Assembly: GCA_036898135.1 (NCBI GenBank) | Contig: CM072515.1 | Coordinates: 47,941,969 to 48,005,968, forward strand | Length of the DNA stretch: 64,000 bases | Direction of reading: 5' to 3' | From: Oncomelania hupensis | Taxonomy: Eukaryota; Mollusca; Gastropoda; Littorinimorpha; Pomatiopsidae | Part shown: one piece after another, positions 31,006 to 58,062 of the stretch | How the letters are laid out: each line of letters starts with the position of its first letter | How positions within the stretch are numbered: position 1 is the first letter of the stretch | Notes under the pieces: model-generated | Told to the model about the DNA's origin: nothing | Database searches by the model: none | The model's input: the letters and a program-made list of their open reading frames with translations, nothing else | Position numbers and translations under genes: made by a program

Positions 31006-32542
31006 TGTCACGAATATAGGGGGTTGGGGGAATGAGGATCAGCAATTATTCCCCCGCGCTGTGTTGCCTCCCTTGACTAGGCCAACTTGCGGCGACATTC
31101 AGGGAAATAATGCTGGGAGTACTAAAGAATGATAGACAGTCAAAAGGCCAGACGAGAAGAATGCAAACTAAGCTAGTGGAGAATACGAACAAGGGGGAAG
31201 TCGGTGGTTATACTATAATACTAGACAATTTATTAAATAGATGCAGGTCAAGCGTAGGTGGTGGGCTATAGGGCTGAGTCACTGGTGAGAGTCAGTTCAT
31301 GTCCAGAGTATCGAGGAGTTATTCAGGTTTAGTTCTCTGAGAGTTACTGGGGCGATTGAGGAAAGATGTCATCATAAGGTATCTGGCTGCTTTTTTCGCG
31401 TGGTTAGCCAGATTTTCCGAGAATTGTGGTGTGCGCTGGGTGCGCACTTAGCTGCAATAGGTGTAGGCGGTGGTTGCCTCTGGCTTCTGGATGGCGATTA
31501 CGCAAGGGTCCAGTCGGATGGCGTCCGTCTCCCAATCCAGGTCACTAGGTCGAGTTCTTGGGTAATCGGGGTTGGGTTGCAAGCGGCCTACGGGGCTGAC
31601 CTGTTGCTGTATCTCTGCTTTTACGCTTCACGGTGTCAACCAGGATATCAGGGTTGCACGCAGCGGGTCTTGAGTCTTCGTAGCAGCCCGGTATAAGGGC
31701 CCGTTCTGGAATGAAGTATTGACTCAGTGTCAGAGGTGCACACACACTCTGGATGCCGCGCCAGTTAGCGCGCATGCCAGTCATATTTTTCGAATTTTGG
31801 AGGCACCGGCCAAGACTTGACCGGTTCGTTCCAACAGTCCAACAATTTCAACAATGGCTATGGGGCTTGGTGGAATTTACTGGCGGCCGCTAATAGATAG
31901 TAATTTCGGCGCCTAAGATTGGGTGATGGACAGCAGGGGTGAATATATGCACAATAGGATCAGGGGAGAAAGCAAAAGGGATAATTACAGGACAATGGGG
32001 ATTATAGGCAAGGGTGCTTTACTGGGGGACTTTAATCTAAGTAACAGGACAACATGGCATGGGGGATTTATACAAGAGTCTAGGCAGGGGTATATACATG
32101 TATAAATACAAGCATGGCATAAACAGCAATCAAAATGCAGATAATGGGTACAAGAAGTAAAAATGCATATCATAAGCAATACATCAAGACCAACCACAGA
32201 CACGGACGTACATATCTACAAGACATACGAACATGTTGGGGAAAACCGTCGGGTGATGGGAATGCTAAATGATATGAAGTAAGTTTCCACTCTTACCTTG
32301 ACCAAGGAACGGGTAGGAACACAAGAATATTGACGAGGCTCAGGGGTCGCAACGTAGATGCAGACGTGTCCTCGGCAGGCAGTGTTGTTACTCGGGCTGA
32401 CGGAGTGAGACTGACGCTTGAGTCTCTATTCTGGGGCTTCAAGGGGCTATCCCGAGGGGCGTGGCTTAGGTGGCTGGGCCAGCGGGCGAGAAAGTGGAAA
32501 CGGGACGCGAGCAGCGCCGGGGCTAATCGTCCGCTTGTGACA
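31006..32542. mobile_element. Solo LTR, 1537 bp
   Basis: The insert begins TGTCACGAAT and ends CTTGTGACA, with a 5-bp duplication CATTG on both sides (31001-31005 and 32543-32547). Length and termini match the inner Gmr1-like LTR (1539 bp, TGTCACG...CGTGACA), though the interior is diverged. No internal region is present, as expected after recombination between two LTRs. Removing it restores the order of RT motifs in the surrounding LINE. Confidence 0.78.
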
Positions 32543-33895
32543 CATTGTCAAGCCATTATCAATGATAAGTCCTAAGTCCCTCACTTTGGCAGACAATAGA
32601 ATCTCTGAAAACCCGATCTTGACAGATTCAAGTGTCACCTTTCGACGACTAATATCAGAATCACATAATATATTACCTCTGTTTTGTCTTCATTTAATTT
32701 GAGGCGATTGGCTGCCATCCATGTCTTGACCTCAATACAACACTGTTTAACTGCCTGCACTGCGGCTATTGCAGATTTTTTATTTGGGTGGAAACTCTTA
32801 TAAGGTTCTGAGTCATCAGCGAACATCTTCCAGTCAACACCATAGCTTTAAATTTAATTATATCTCCCAGCTGGTTTGTGTATATTGAGACAAAACCTTG
32901 AGGCACACCATATACAAGAGCGACATCATGAGATGCTGCTTGTCCAACAATAAAACGCTGACTTCGATCAGTGAAGTAGGAGCAAAACCACTGATGAACA
33001 CTCCCACAGATGCCTGTCTCATTCAGAAAACGTGAAAGGAGAAGCTCGTGATCAACAAAATCAAATGCCGCACTGAGGTCTAATAAGACAAGAAGAACAA
33101 GGTCTCCACTATCAGCACTGCACAAAGCATCATTCATTAATCTGAGAAGAGCAGTTTCACAGCTGTGCCAAGGTCTGTATGACTGAAATGTGTCCCATGA
33201 CTGTTCAAAAGTTGTATCAGCTGTTTTGAGACCACCCTTTTCAGCAACTTCGATACGTATGGTAAGTTTGACACCGGACGAAAATTCTTGCTCTGATTGG
33301 AGTCAAGACCCTTCTTTTTCAGTAGATGCTTGATGATTGCCTTCTTTAAAGACTAATGGACCACAGCCGACTGAAGACTACAATTTATGATGCGAGTCAG
33401 AGCAGGGAGAAGAATATCCAGGCACTCTAGCGCAATCTTGGTTGGGACTGGATCCACATCAGACGATGTTGGTTTAGAGGCAGCAATAATGATCTTTAGT
33501 TGATCTTCACTGACTGGTATGAAGCCTCATAGGGGATAACCAGCAAAGGGTTTCTCAATAACCGGTTGCTTATCATTGTCAGCAAATTCCTTCCTTATGG
33601 TTTCAGCTTTTTCAACAAAGAATGCATTTACTGCCTTAGCTGCCTGTTTGTCACTTAGCTCCGGCAAAACATCAGTTTCTTTAAGTTTTTCCACAGCAGG
33701 CTGCCAACTATCGAGAACATTTTTCTTGGGTCAGAGCCAGCTCTTTTCAGTTCAGCCTGAATATGCACCGATTTTGCACTCCTGATCACTTGGGAGCAGC
33801 GGATTCTTGCACGCTGGCATATCTGCCTGGCATATATAAACAGGCATGGGAAACTTTCTTGGGATCCCGTCTGCCATATCACCAAAGGTGGGTGT

Positions 33896-34600
33896 TTGAT
33901 TGATTGATTGATTGTTGCTTTAGGTCCAGCGGACTCTTCCGAGCCAAATCAGGACCGGACAACCCCCAATCCGCATAAAAGATCTGCCGAAACAACCCTA
34001 GTGGGAAAATTGAATGCCCTCCACCGGCCAGTCACTTTACAATAAAGACATCCCACGCAGGGGACGGCTGAGGCTTTACCCCAACTACTCGAACCCCTGG
34101 TTACAAAAACAAAATAGAATACAAACATCATTATAAATCATCAACAAAACACATACATATAAAATGCCTATAGTGCTAAATAATACAATCATAGGAAGCC
34201 CTAGTGACCACCCGGCAGAAAGCGTCCAACACTCCCAAGCTGATCCAACAGACCCCATACACAAACAAGGAGTCTTGTCCAGGAAGAGTTTTCAAGAAAA
34301 AAGGTAGGTCATTGATCTAGCGAAGAAGAAGATAGTATAGCAGAGTGATAGGACAGAGCAGGAATAGGAAATAGTAAATGAGGAAGATAGCGACAGTGGG
34401 AATTTAAAGCACTAAATTTCCATAAAGTGGGGATACTATTTATACTGAAAACCCCCGGCACTCCAAGCGGGGGTACTGTTGCCGCAGTGAATCTGTCTTG
34501 CCTACAAAGGAAAGACAGGTTTTCAACTGGGGCTTTCACTTTTCCCTTTATAGGTTTGAACAATCTACAGTGGCAAGATTGCTCATGACCCCAAGGGGTA
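33896..34600 (-). mobile_element. Family A retroelement, long subfamily with (CAAT)n tail
   Basis: This 705-bp copy is flanked by aaaggtgggtgt (33884-33895 and 34601-34612). The 3' tail (tgattgattg on the + strand) is at the left and the 5' end (accccttggggt, a perfect palindrome) at the right. Confidence 0.85.
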
Positions 34601-34612
34601 AAAGGTGGGTGT

Positions 34613-35013
34613 AGACGTTAAACCTCAATGTTCATTCATTTCTTGGGAGGTACTGTAAGCGTGTAGAGATATTGGCCTAGAGAAGAAAAAGACTCATCGG
34701 GGAGTGAGAGAAAGCAGACAGCAAAAAAGTAAAAATCAGTGTCAAAGTGTTGATGGTGTATCTTACCAATCTACCGATTCATTTGCCGACTCAAATGGAA
34801 TAAATTCATTAAATAAGGAACCTGTCACTTCCATCTTTTCTGATGTAACGGTATTGTTAGATCCATCTTCAAAGGATTTCCCATTGGTACTTTCTGGACT
34901 TTGTGATAGAAAGTTTCCCATGCCTGTTTATATACTTTTCAGACAACTTGGCAGTATTTAAAAAATGCATATCACACACACACACAACTCGAACAACAAA
35001 TTAAAACAGCACC
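34613..35013. other. Intergenic, contains a 27-bp inverted match to the L2-like LINE
   Basis: Positions 34908-34934 are the exact reverse complement of 33833-33859. A + frame at 34704-34961 is open (FADSNGINSLNKEPVTSIFS) but not recognised. It may be an inverted 5' piece of the neighbouring LINE. Confidence 0.4.
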
Positions 35014-35025
35014 AATAGTAATAAT

Positions 35026-35740
35026 TGATTGATTGATTGATTGATTGATTGTTGCTTTAGGTCCAACGGACTCTTCGGAGCCAAATCAGGACCGGACAAC
35101 CCCCGATCCGCATAAAAGATCTGCTGAAACAACCCTAGTGGGAAAATTGAATGCCCTCCACCGGCCAGTCACTTTACAATAAAGACATCCCACGCAGGGG
35201 ACGGCTGAGGCTTTACCCCAACTACTCGAACCCCCGGTTACAAAAACAAAATAGAATACAAACATCATTATAAATTATCAACAAAACATATACATATAAA
35301 ATGCCTATATTGCGAAATAATAACATCATAGGAAGCCCTAGTGACCACCCGGCAGAAAGCGTCCAACACTCCCAAGCTGATCCAACAGACCTCATACACA
35401 AAGTCACACAAGGAGTCTTGTCCAGGAAGAGTTTTCAAGAAAAAAGGTAGGTCATTGATCTAGCGAAGAAGAAGATAGTATAGCAGAGTGATAGGACAGA
35501 GCAGGAATGAGAAAGAGTAAATGAGGAAGACAGCGACAGTGGGAATTTAAATCACTAAATTTCCAGAAAGTGGGGACACTATTTATACTGAAACCCCCGG
35601 CACTCCAACGGGGGTTTTGTTGCCGCAGTGAATCGGTCATGTCTATAAAGGCAAGACAGGTTTTCAACTGGGGCTTTCACTTTTCCCTTTATAGGTTAGA
35701 ACAATCTACAGTGGCAAGATTGCTCATGACCCCAAGGGGT
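35026..35740 (-). mobile_element. Family A retroelement, long subfamily with (CAAT)n tail
   Basis: This 715-bp copy is flanked by aatagtaataat (35014-35025 and 35741-35752). The hairpin is perfect here (aaacccccg ... cgggggttt). It is the best-preserved copy for a consensus. Confidence 0.87.
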
Positions 35741-35832
35741 AATAGTAATAATAATAATATTAATAATCATCATTATCATCATCATCATCATATCATCATC
35801 ATCATCATCATCATCATAACATCATCATCATC
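35741..35832. repeat. Microsatellite, (TAA)n and (CAT)n
   Basis: taataataatatt runs into catcatcatcatc before the RTE-like fragment. Confidence 0.9.
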
Positions 35833-36429
35833 CTATCCCGTAACTCGGAAGTTGTTGAGGCACCACAGATGATTGTTTAACCAGCGTACTCCATCTTTCT
35901 CTGTCCTCAGCAACCCTCATGGCCTATCTCAGTGTCAAGCCAGTCCATTATCGAATGTTGTCCTCCCACCTCTTCTTCTGTCTCCCACTTCTTCTGCCCC
36001 CTTGCACCGTGCTTTGTATGATGGTCTTTTCAAAGCCTGATGCTCTGGTGACGTGGTCATACCATCAGAGTTTCCGTTTCTTCACCACTGTGAGCATGTC
36101 AACGCGTTGTCCGATGGTTTGTGTGATGGTCTGTCGGCACTGAATCCTGCTTGCTCTTCAGCTATGGTGTGCTCAGTTTGGGGTTTCAAACCTGTTGAGT
36201 ATTATTTTCAGGAGGATCTTGCTGGGATGGCTGATGAGGCTGATGGTGCGGTAATTTTCACATTCCTGAAGGTTACTTTTTTTAGGAAGAGTGATGACAA
36301 GCGACTTTGTCCATAGTACGTAGGCCATTCCCCACTGCCAGATCTTGTTACAGATAATGGTGAGGGCGTCAATCATCGCTTCTCTTCCTGCTTGATGCAA
36401 TTTTGCGGGTATGTTATTCACTCCCGCTG
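35833..36429 (-). mobile_element. RTE-like LINE fragment with internal deletion
   Basis: Starts with the family's 3' end (cctatcccgtaactcgg). The C-terminal region (35850-36130) is joined at about 36132 directly to the start of the RT domain (actgaatcctgcttgctctt), skipping about 0.85 kb that the full-length copy has. It ends at the microsatellite. Confidence 0.8.
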
Positions 36430-36464
36430 TAATAATAATATTAATAATAAAAATAAAAATAATA

Positions 36465-36531
<67 letters not shown>
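36430..36531. repeat. Microsatellite (TAA)n
   Basis: An almost uninterrupted run of taa units replaces the expected continuation of the LINE. Confidence 0.9.
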
Positions 36532-36936
36532 ACAACTCGGAGCAATATTAATATTATTATTTCAGAAAACGTGATGAAAGTCTAGTTAAATCTAGGCAAT
36601 TGCCGTCACGATTCAACTGCATTAGGTCTCTTGTTAAGCAAAAGTGTGTTAAAGATAGGACACTTTTATCTCCAGGTCACAGCATATAAACCTATTTACT
36701 TACTCCTTTTTTTTCTCTTCCGTTCTTTCTTTTAGCGTGTACACTAATAAATGTGTTTCATTGTTTTCAATATTTTTTGCATACCAAAACGGTTAAAATA
36801 ATGTAAGCCTATTGTTATTTTTTAAACAAATAATCAGTAGTCTACATGGCTTAGCTATCCTCGCAAAACGTCATACTAGACGCTAAAGGCACACACAATT
36901 AGAAACGGGTCATACTATCCTCTCCTATCTTATCCA
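36532..36936. other. Intergenic, no feature seen
   Basis: A/T-rich sequence with short T runs. Nothing recognisable. Confidence 0.4.
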
Positions 36937-37335
36937 GTACAGGGGATCCTCGAGTTACGACGTTGATCCGTTCGTTGGACGCGTCGTAACCCGATTTCAT
37001 CGTAAGTCGGAACGTAAGTTGGAACATAAAGAAAAATACATGTACTGTACGTACAGTGTTATATACTGTACTGTAACTGTTAATGACATTTAAAAAATAG
37101 TATTAATATTATAATGTCCATTTTAACTTCCATGGTGATGGCCTTTCTTTTCTTTGATGCACTACCATCAGAAGAAGGGGGAAAAAAACCGATAAAACAC
37201 GTGAGAGAGATAGACGGCGTAAACCAAAGTGGCGTATTGTACAGTGACTGAGCGTATGAAGCGATGCCAGCGTAGGAAGCGACACCGTCTTCCCCGTCGT
37301 ATAACTACAACAAAGCGTATTCTTCCGCCGCTCAG
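36937..37335. mobile_element. Possible end of a Tc1/mariner- or pogo-type DNA transposon
   Basis: After a TA the sequence reads caggggatcctcgagttacg, followed by the paired words cgtcgtaacccgat and catcgtaagtcggaac. This resembles the termini of pogo-like MITEs. No matching inverted terminus was found on the right, and no transposase motif, so the call is tentative. Confidence 0.3.
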
Positions 37336-38343
37336 GATGGTCTTTGCAAGGCCTGATGCTCTGGTGACGTGGGCATACCATCGGAGTTTCCGTTTATTCA
37401 CCACTGTGAGCATGTCATCATGTTGTCCAATGGCTTGTGTGATGCTCTGTCGGACTTCGTTGTTGGTGATGTGCTGAGTATAGGAAATGCCCATAAGTCT
37501 TCTGTAGCACCTAATCTCCATGCTTTGTATTCTTCGTTGTAGATCTGCTGTGAGGTTCCATGTTTCACAAGCGTATAGGAAGATGGAGATGACATAGAGC
37601 GCAGCAGCCTTACCTTGGAATGTAGACTGCTGGTCCTGTCTTTCCAAATGGGCTTCAACCTTGTGAGGGCAGCATTTGTTTGTGAGATCCTGGAGCAGAC
37701 ATAGGAAGTGACCACGATCTCGTGATGATGTCTTTCCGGCTCCACTTGAAGAGAGTAAACAAAGCAAAGTGCACCAGACTGAAGTTCGACCTGGACAAAG
37801 TGCAAGACCCATAGGTGGCAGAAATATCCAATCCACAATTGGAGGGAAATTTGCACTACTGCTCATTTTGGGAGCTGGTGAAGTAGATGCCAATACCATG
37901 ACCATCACCTTCAACTCAGCTGTGACAGATGCCGCCACTGAGATCTTTGGCAAGCACCGCCCAAAGAAGAAACCGTGGATCACACCTAAACCTTTGGATC
38001 TGTGTGATAAGAGAAGAGAGATGTAAAAGAAAAAGAACACCTCATAGGAAGCTGATGCCTACCGAAAAATCAACAATGACATCCGAAATGGCATGCGCAC
38101 AGCAAAGGAAAAATGGATAGAAGATCAATGCCCGGAAATAGAGAACAGTCTGAACAAGAACAACAGCAAGAAGGCCTACCAGACTATGAAGCGGCTGACA
38201 AGTGTTAAACAGCCCAAGGTCTCCACGATCCAAAGCAAGTCTGGCATATGCCTTACAGAAGAACAATAAGTCTTGGATAGATGGACAGAGCACTGCTCTG
38301 TCCTTTAAACCACACACCAAACAGAGACCCATCCGTACTAACG
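37336..38343. mobile_element. RTE-like LINE fragment with internal inversion
   Basis: 37336-37700 is - strand C-terminal LINE sequence (matching 21170-21540). From about 37702 to 38343 the sequence is + strand LINE from the end of the endonuclease into the linker before RT (residues about 210-420 of the protein). The two parts meet head to head near 37700. Confidence 0.8.
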
Positions 38344-38482
38344 TGTGTAGATTGATAGAACAGAGCAGGAATGAGAAAGAGCAAATGAGAAAGACAGCGA
38401 CAATGGAAATTTCAAGCACTAAATTTCCAGAAAGTGGGGATACTATTTATAATGAAACCCCCGGCACCCCAACGGGGCAATG
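38344..38482 (-). mobile_element. Family A 5' fragment
   Basis: Matches the start of family A: attgatagaacagagcagg ... ggaaatttcaagcactaaat, the TATA region and a decayed hairpin (cccccggcaccccaacgggg). The 3' part and tail are missing. Confidence 0.75.
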
Positions 38483-39669
38483 CAAGTTACCTTTCACCTT
38501 GCTTCCCAGGGGCGGATTAGTGTAGGAAGGGGGAAGGGGGAGTGGAGTTCAAGTGACTAAAGAACAACCAATAAACAAAAAATCATTCATAGGATTCTGG
38601 ATGGGAAAGCACAATATTGGAGGCCTAAATTAATCGATATTCAAAAGTTAATTACTGATGAACTCAAAAAATCTTTTTTTTTTAAATTATATATAATATA
38701 TATATTTTTACATACCATTTTTTTTTCATCCCCCCCCCCTTTTTTTTTCTTCTTTTTCCTGTGAATGCAAGTATTATTGATTGTTAGTGAGTTTTGTGTG
38801 GTTTTATTCATGTAGTGGTTTTATTCATGTATAGCAATCTATTATAACATACTTTCTGGTTTTGTATTGTAATATGATCTCTGAAATAAAAAGAATTTAC
38901 AAATATATATTTACAAACATCAAACATAAAAAATTGAGAACCCCCCCTTCTCCCCCACACACACACCCTCCCTCTCACTTTGACCAACTGATACGCCCCT
39001 GCTTCCATATCATCTATCTGATCCTAAATGGAGAAAAAACACAATTCCTTCCCCCCTCCCCCCCTTTTTTTCCCCATACCCAAAGCAAACACAAGGATGC
39101 TATGCATGCAAGTTTGTATCAACCACTCTTCCATCCACCCCACTCCCCCCCCTCCTCCCTCAGACATAATCTGAATTTGCTTTAACTGCTTTGAAACTAT
39201 TTTCCCCCAAATATACAAGAGCTTTACATCTAAGTTTCAATGTTCATTTGTTAAACTGTAATAAAAAAGTTACTTTTTTTTTACACCTAACAGTGATGTT
39301 TGGAGAAGATGAAAAGGTAAAAATATAGGATGCTCTGCTTGGGGACTAGTTAGTAAAATACACTTTTGTTTGCATTTAGTTTCAACACACATTTTATTGC
39401 AATTACATTTTCTTTGCAATACAGCACTATCACACCAGACTGAAAAGATGAATTCATTATGTACAATAAATAAAATGTCAAAATACAATCTGCATGATAA
39501 TAAAAACACAAACTGAGTGATGAAATCTAAACAACTTGGAACAATTCTCAACAATACCTATAACAATGCAGCCAACATTACATCAAAACACAAAGTACGT
39601 AATTAAATTACAAATTATGTTAAAGATAATGTCACCCCTTAAAAGTACTCATGTAACTCATTCCTAATT
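38483..39669. other. Intergenic, low-complexity C/T and A/T tracts
   Basis: Contains C runs and CA/CT-rich sequence at 38940-39170. No exon or transposon recognised. Confidence 0.4.
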
Positions 39670-39760
39670 GTAAGTCAAGTCAAGTCAAGTCAAGAAATCT
39701 TTATTCCACAAAAACATGGGAAAATGTGTTGTGTCACCGTGCATACATGGCAAAAGAAAA
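39670..39760 (-). repeat. Retroposon 3' end with (TTGAC)n tail
   Basis: On the - strand: ccatgtttttgtggaataaa, then gatttcttgacttgacttga. A polyadenylation-like aataaa followed by a pentamer repeat tail looks like the end of a LINE or SINE, but the body is not recognised. Confidence 0.4.
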
Positions 39761-41379
39761 TAATAATACAAGACGTTAGAACACTCCTCCCACAGTATAA
39801 CAGCAAGCTAAATACAGTCTCTCTCTCCCCCGCACACACACATCAACGCATTACAGCATTATGTATATGATATATTATACACACCCTCACACTTATATTA
39901 ATTATATTATATTCAATATAGTAACATTTTATTATTTTATTCAGCACCTGAAAAAGTACATTTTATTCTGGCAACAACATGGGAAAAATTAAATTTTTAA
40001 AAGCAAAACTCTTTTATTAGTGTTCAAATTACATTTTTGGTCAGGTTTGATTTGGAAACACAAACATCACAAAATAAACTAATAAGAAAAATAAATCAAC
40101 CACATTACATTGAAAGTATCTACATGATTGGATGGATTGCATTCTAAATCCAATTCTAATTAAATGTAAATTGAATGAATGAATTGATTCAATTTCTTGA
40201 TTGACTTGACAATTTGATTGAATATATTTGATCTAATCTACTCGATGCATTGTTTGAAACTATTTAATAGAATTCTATTTGAATCTTCCATGTCATGATA
40301 ATGTTTATGTACAGAAATACTCATATGCAGTAACAACAAATACTGAAAATCTAAATCATCCTTGGTGTCAATTAAATTATTTTACACTAAATTGATTTCT
40401 TAAAATCCAAAACAAATTCAAAATGTCCTATAATTGCTTATTAACTGTGTATTCTTCAAACGTAGCAAGAGCTTGTCATGTGCCAAAATGCAAGAATCAG
40501 CACCGATGGGTAAAAAGGTTAGAGGGTAATAAAAGTTCGAAAGCAGTGAACGGTGAATATGTATTGAACTGTACAGCGTTATGTTACACATTTATATATA
40601 GAACCCAAGACAAATGGAAAATTAATGTACATTTAATGAGATTCAAAATAAATATTGACTATCATTCTCACACTAGAACCTCAAAACTATTAAACAACAA
40701 CAACATCACACACACAAAATACAATTTCAAACCACCTCTTCTATGTTCCCCGAGTTATATTTAATTGAATTAAATATAATTTGATTTAATTTAATGTTTA
40801 TTTGATTTTTCATTATTCAACAACTGTTAGTAGCTTTGGCTGTCCAAAATAGATATTTATAATTTCTAATCTGGTTCTTGCAACAATTCAACAACTGAGA
40901 GCCTAACAATTTGTTTAGCTCTCACAAAAAACATAAAATAATGCTTTTTCAACAACAGTTTGGAAAACCTGTTTCCAGTGGCACCCAACAAATTTGCCAC
41001 TATTCTGTTTCCACTGTTGTTGTTTTTGGTCATTAAGGTTTGCTTCATGTGGCCTCTAAAACTATATACATGTAATCAAGAAATGGAACTCACTCTGTCC
41101 ATTCTTCCTCTCTGACCAGGCAACACATTCTGTTAGAAAAATAATCTAAAATATCCACTTGCAACAATGTGCGTCATACCCTTCATTCCCAAATAAGTTA
41201 ACAACCAGTGTGACAAATTGACGAGAAATATTATTTGAAGCTTTTAAAATTTATTAGAGCTATTCGCTGCAGTTTATTATCCATTTTTATCGGGAAACTC
41301 TGGGCCGTCTCCCCCGGGGAAGGCGTAGTCGCAGCCAGTGGCGCACCCAAACCCTACCTACCCAACATTATTTGTGAAT
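39761..41379. other. Intergenic, no feature seen
   Basis: A/T-rich sequence. A + frame at 40423-40764 is open for 113 codons but matches nothing I know and has low-complexity composition. Confidence 0.4.
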
Positions 41380-41430
41380 TTTTGAAATTTTTGCTGGGGG
41401 AGCAAACCGGAGTACCCGGAGAAAACCCCC
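41380..41430 (+). repeat. Dispersed box ccggagtacccggagaaaac
   Basis: The 20-base box at 41408-41427 is followed by ccccgag. A related box in opposite orientation (gtactccggtttcctccc) occurs at 42112-42129. It is a recurring short repeat in invertebrate genomes; its parent element is not clear. Confidence 0.4.
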
Positions 41431-42333
41431 GAGACGTTGCCCGAGTCGAAAGTAAATAATATTCGGAGAAACATAACGCCCAGATGGTGGTTCATTCTTG
41501 TGCATGACTAAATTAAATACTAAAATCTGAGGAGTATCTAAACAAAACTTACAACAAAATCAATACAAACTGTATGTACAGAGACAAAATACTCGCAAAC
41601 AGCACATACACATCCCCCAATAAATACACTCAAACATTCTCACACCAATGCACGCACTGTCTCACTGTACCCAAATACAGGTTTACATATTTTTAACTAC
41701 CAGTTACCCCAAACATTCATATTTGTCATCGTTACAATACATTCTCACTGCACAAAATGCATAAACACACGGTACTGAATTATTATTATCACACTGCCAC
41801 ATAATAAACTTGCCCTGCCTGCTTTAGTTATTAACATAATACAATTGCTTCCCCACTCCCTCCTCCCCCGCCACCACCTCCATCACCCCATCTTTTTTGT
41901 ATGTTCTTTATTTATTATCTTACTTTCCCACAAGTACAAAGATCTGTCTAACCTCTCAGTTAATCTCATTCCTTGGGAAAGTGCTAACAACTGAGCAGCC
42001 TTGACCGATTGCTACAACTGTTAAACACAGAAGAGCTCTCGTGGCGCAATGGATTAGTAGCCGGTTATGTGACTTAGCTATGAATAGAGCTCACTGAGGG
42101 CTTTTCTGTGTACTCCGGTTTCCTCCCTCCCTTCAATAATGGTATTGGATGCAATCAATGTAAAAAAAATGTAAAAAAATCAAATCTAAAAAAAAAAAAT
42201 TCTGTCTATCTTTTAATAGCGACGTTTCTTTACATCACATGTTTGAGTGATGAATGTGTGTTTGTAACATGTGAGCATGTATGTTGGTTACAGATCACCA
42301 TGCTTTGAGTCTGGTTTAGGAATATCCAGCATG

Positions 42334-42398
<65 letters not shown>

Positions 42399-42596
42399 GA
42401 TTTTTATTTCTGGTTGTCACCATTTAAAGCTGATTGGGACAGTGGCAGTCATGATTTAATCATGGGTTTGGAAAGCTAAAAGTTAAGCTATTGAATGCTA
42501 AATGTTAGGTAACTGAAGACACGTGTGTTTTCTCAGCAACAATGATGTCATTTCTAATCAATGGCAATACACGAACAAAGCAAAGAGGATACAGCA
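41431..42596. other. 3' flank of ACAD8, with a SINE-like patch and (ATT)n microsatellite
   Basis: 42036-42130 begins gctctcgtggcgcaatggat, resembling a tRNA-type box A, and includes the second copy of the box at 42112. A pure (ATT)n run occupies 42334-42396. Elsewhere no gene is seen. Confidence 0.45.
42403..42408 (-). terminator. Polyadenylation signal candidate of ACAD8
   Basis: TTTATT on the + strand gives AATAAA on the - strand, about 190 bases past the ACAD8 stop codon. Confidence 0.45.

Positions 42597-58062
<15,466 letters not shown>

Larger units (their letters stand above)
30063..33895 (-). mobile_element. L2-like LINE, degraded and twice interrupted
   Basis: Read on the - strand. 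RT pieces: LLVLLDLSAAFDFVDHELLL and GVPQG (33137-32890), FADDSEPY (32815-32830), VRDLGLIIDNGL (about 32550-32590). Then, past a solo LTR, VSMILSRLDYANSCLWGLP and VQNTAARIV (about 30760-30900) and the C-terminus CLWNGFPQFLL, FKQRLKTHLF (30217-30300). The 3' end contains gcgctttacaagtgat and a short (TGAT)n tail near 30065-30080. The copy contains a tRNA-derived SINE (30415-30613) and a solo LTR (31006-32542). Many stops; inactive. The 5' end near 33890 abuts a family A insertion. Confidence 0.8.

Noticed and set aside
40423..40764. 113-codon ORF
   Set aside because: No recognisable family; composition fits chance in A/T-rich DNA.
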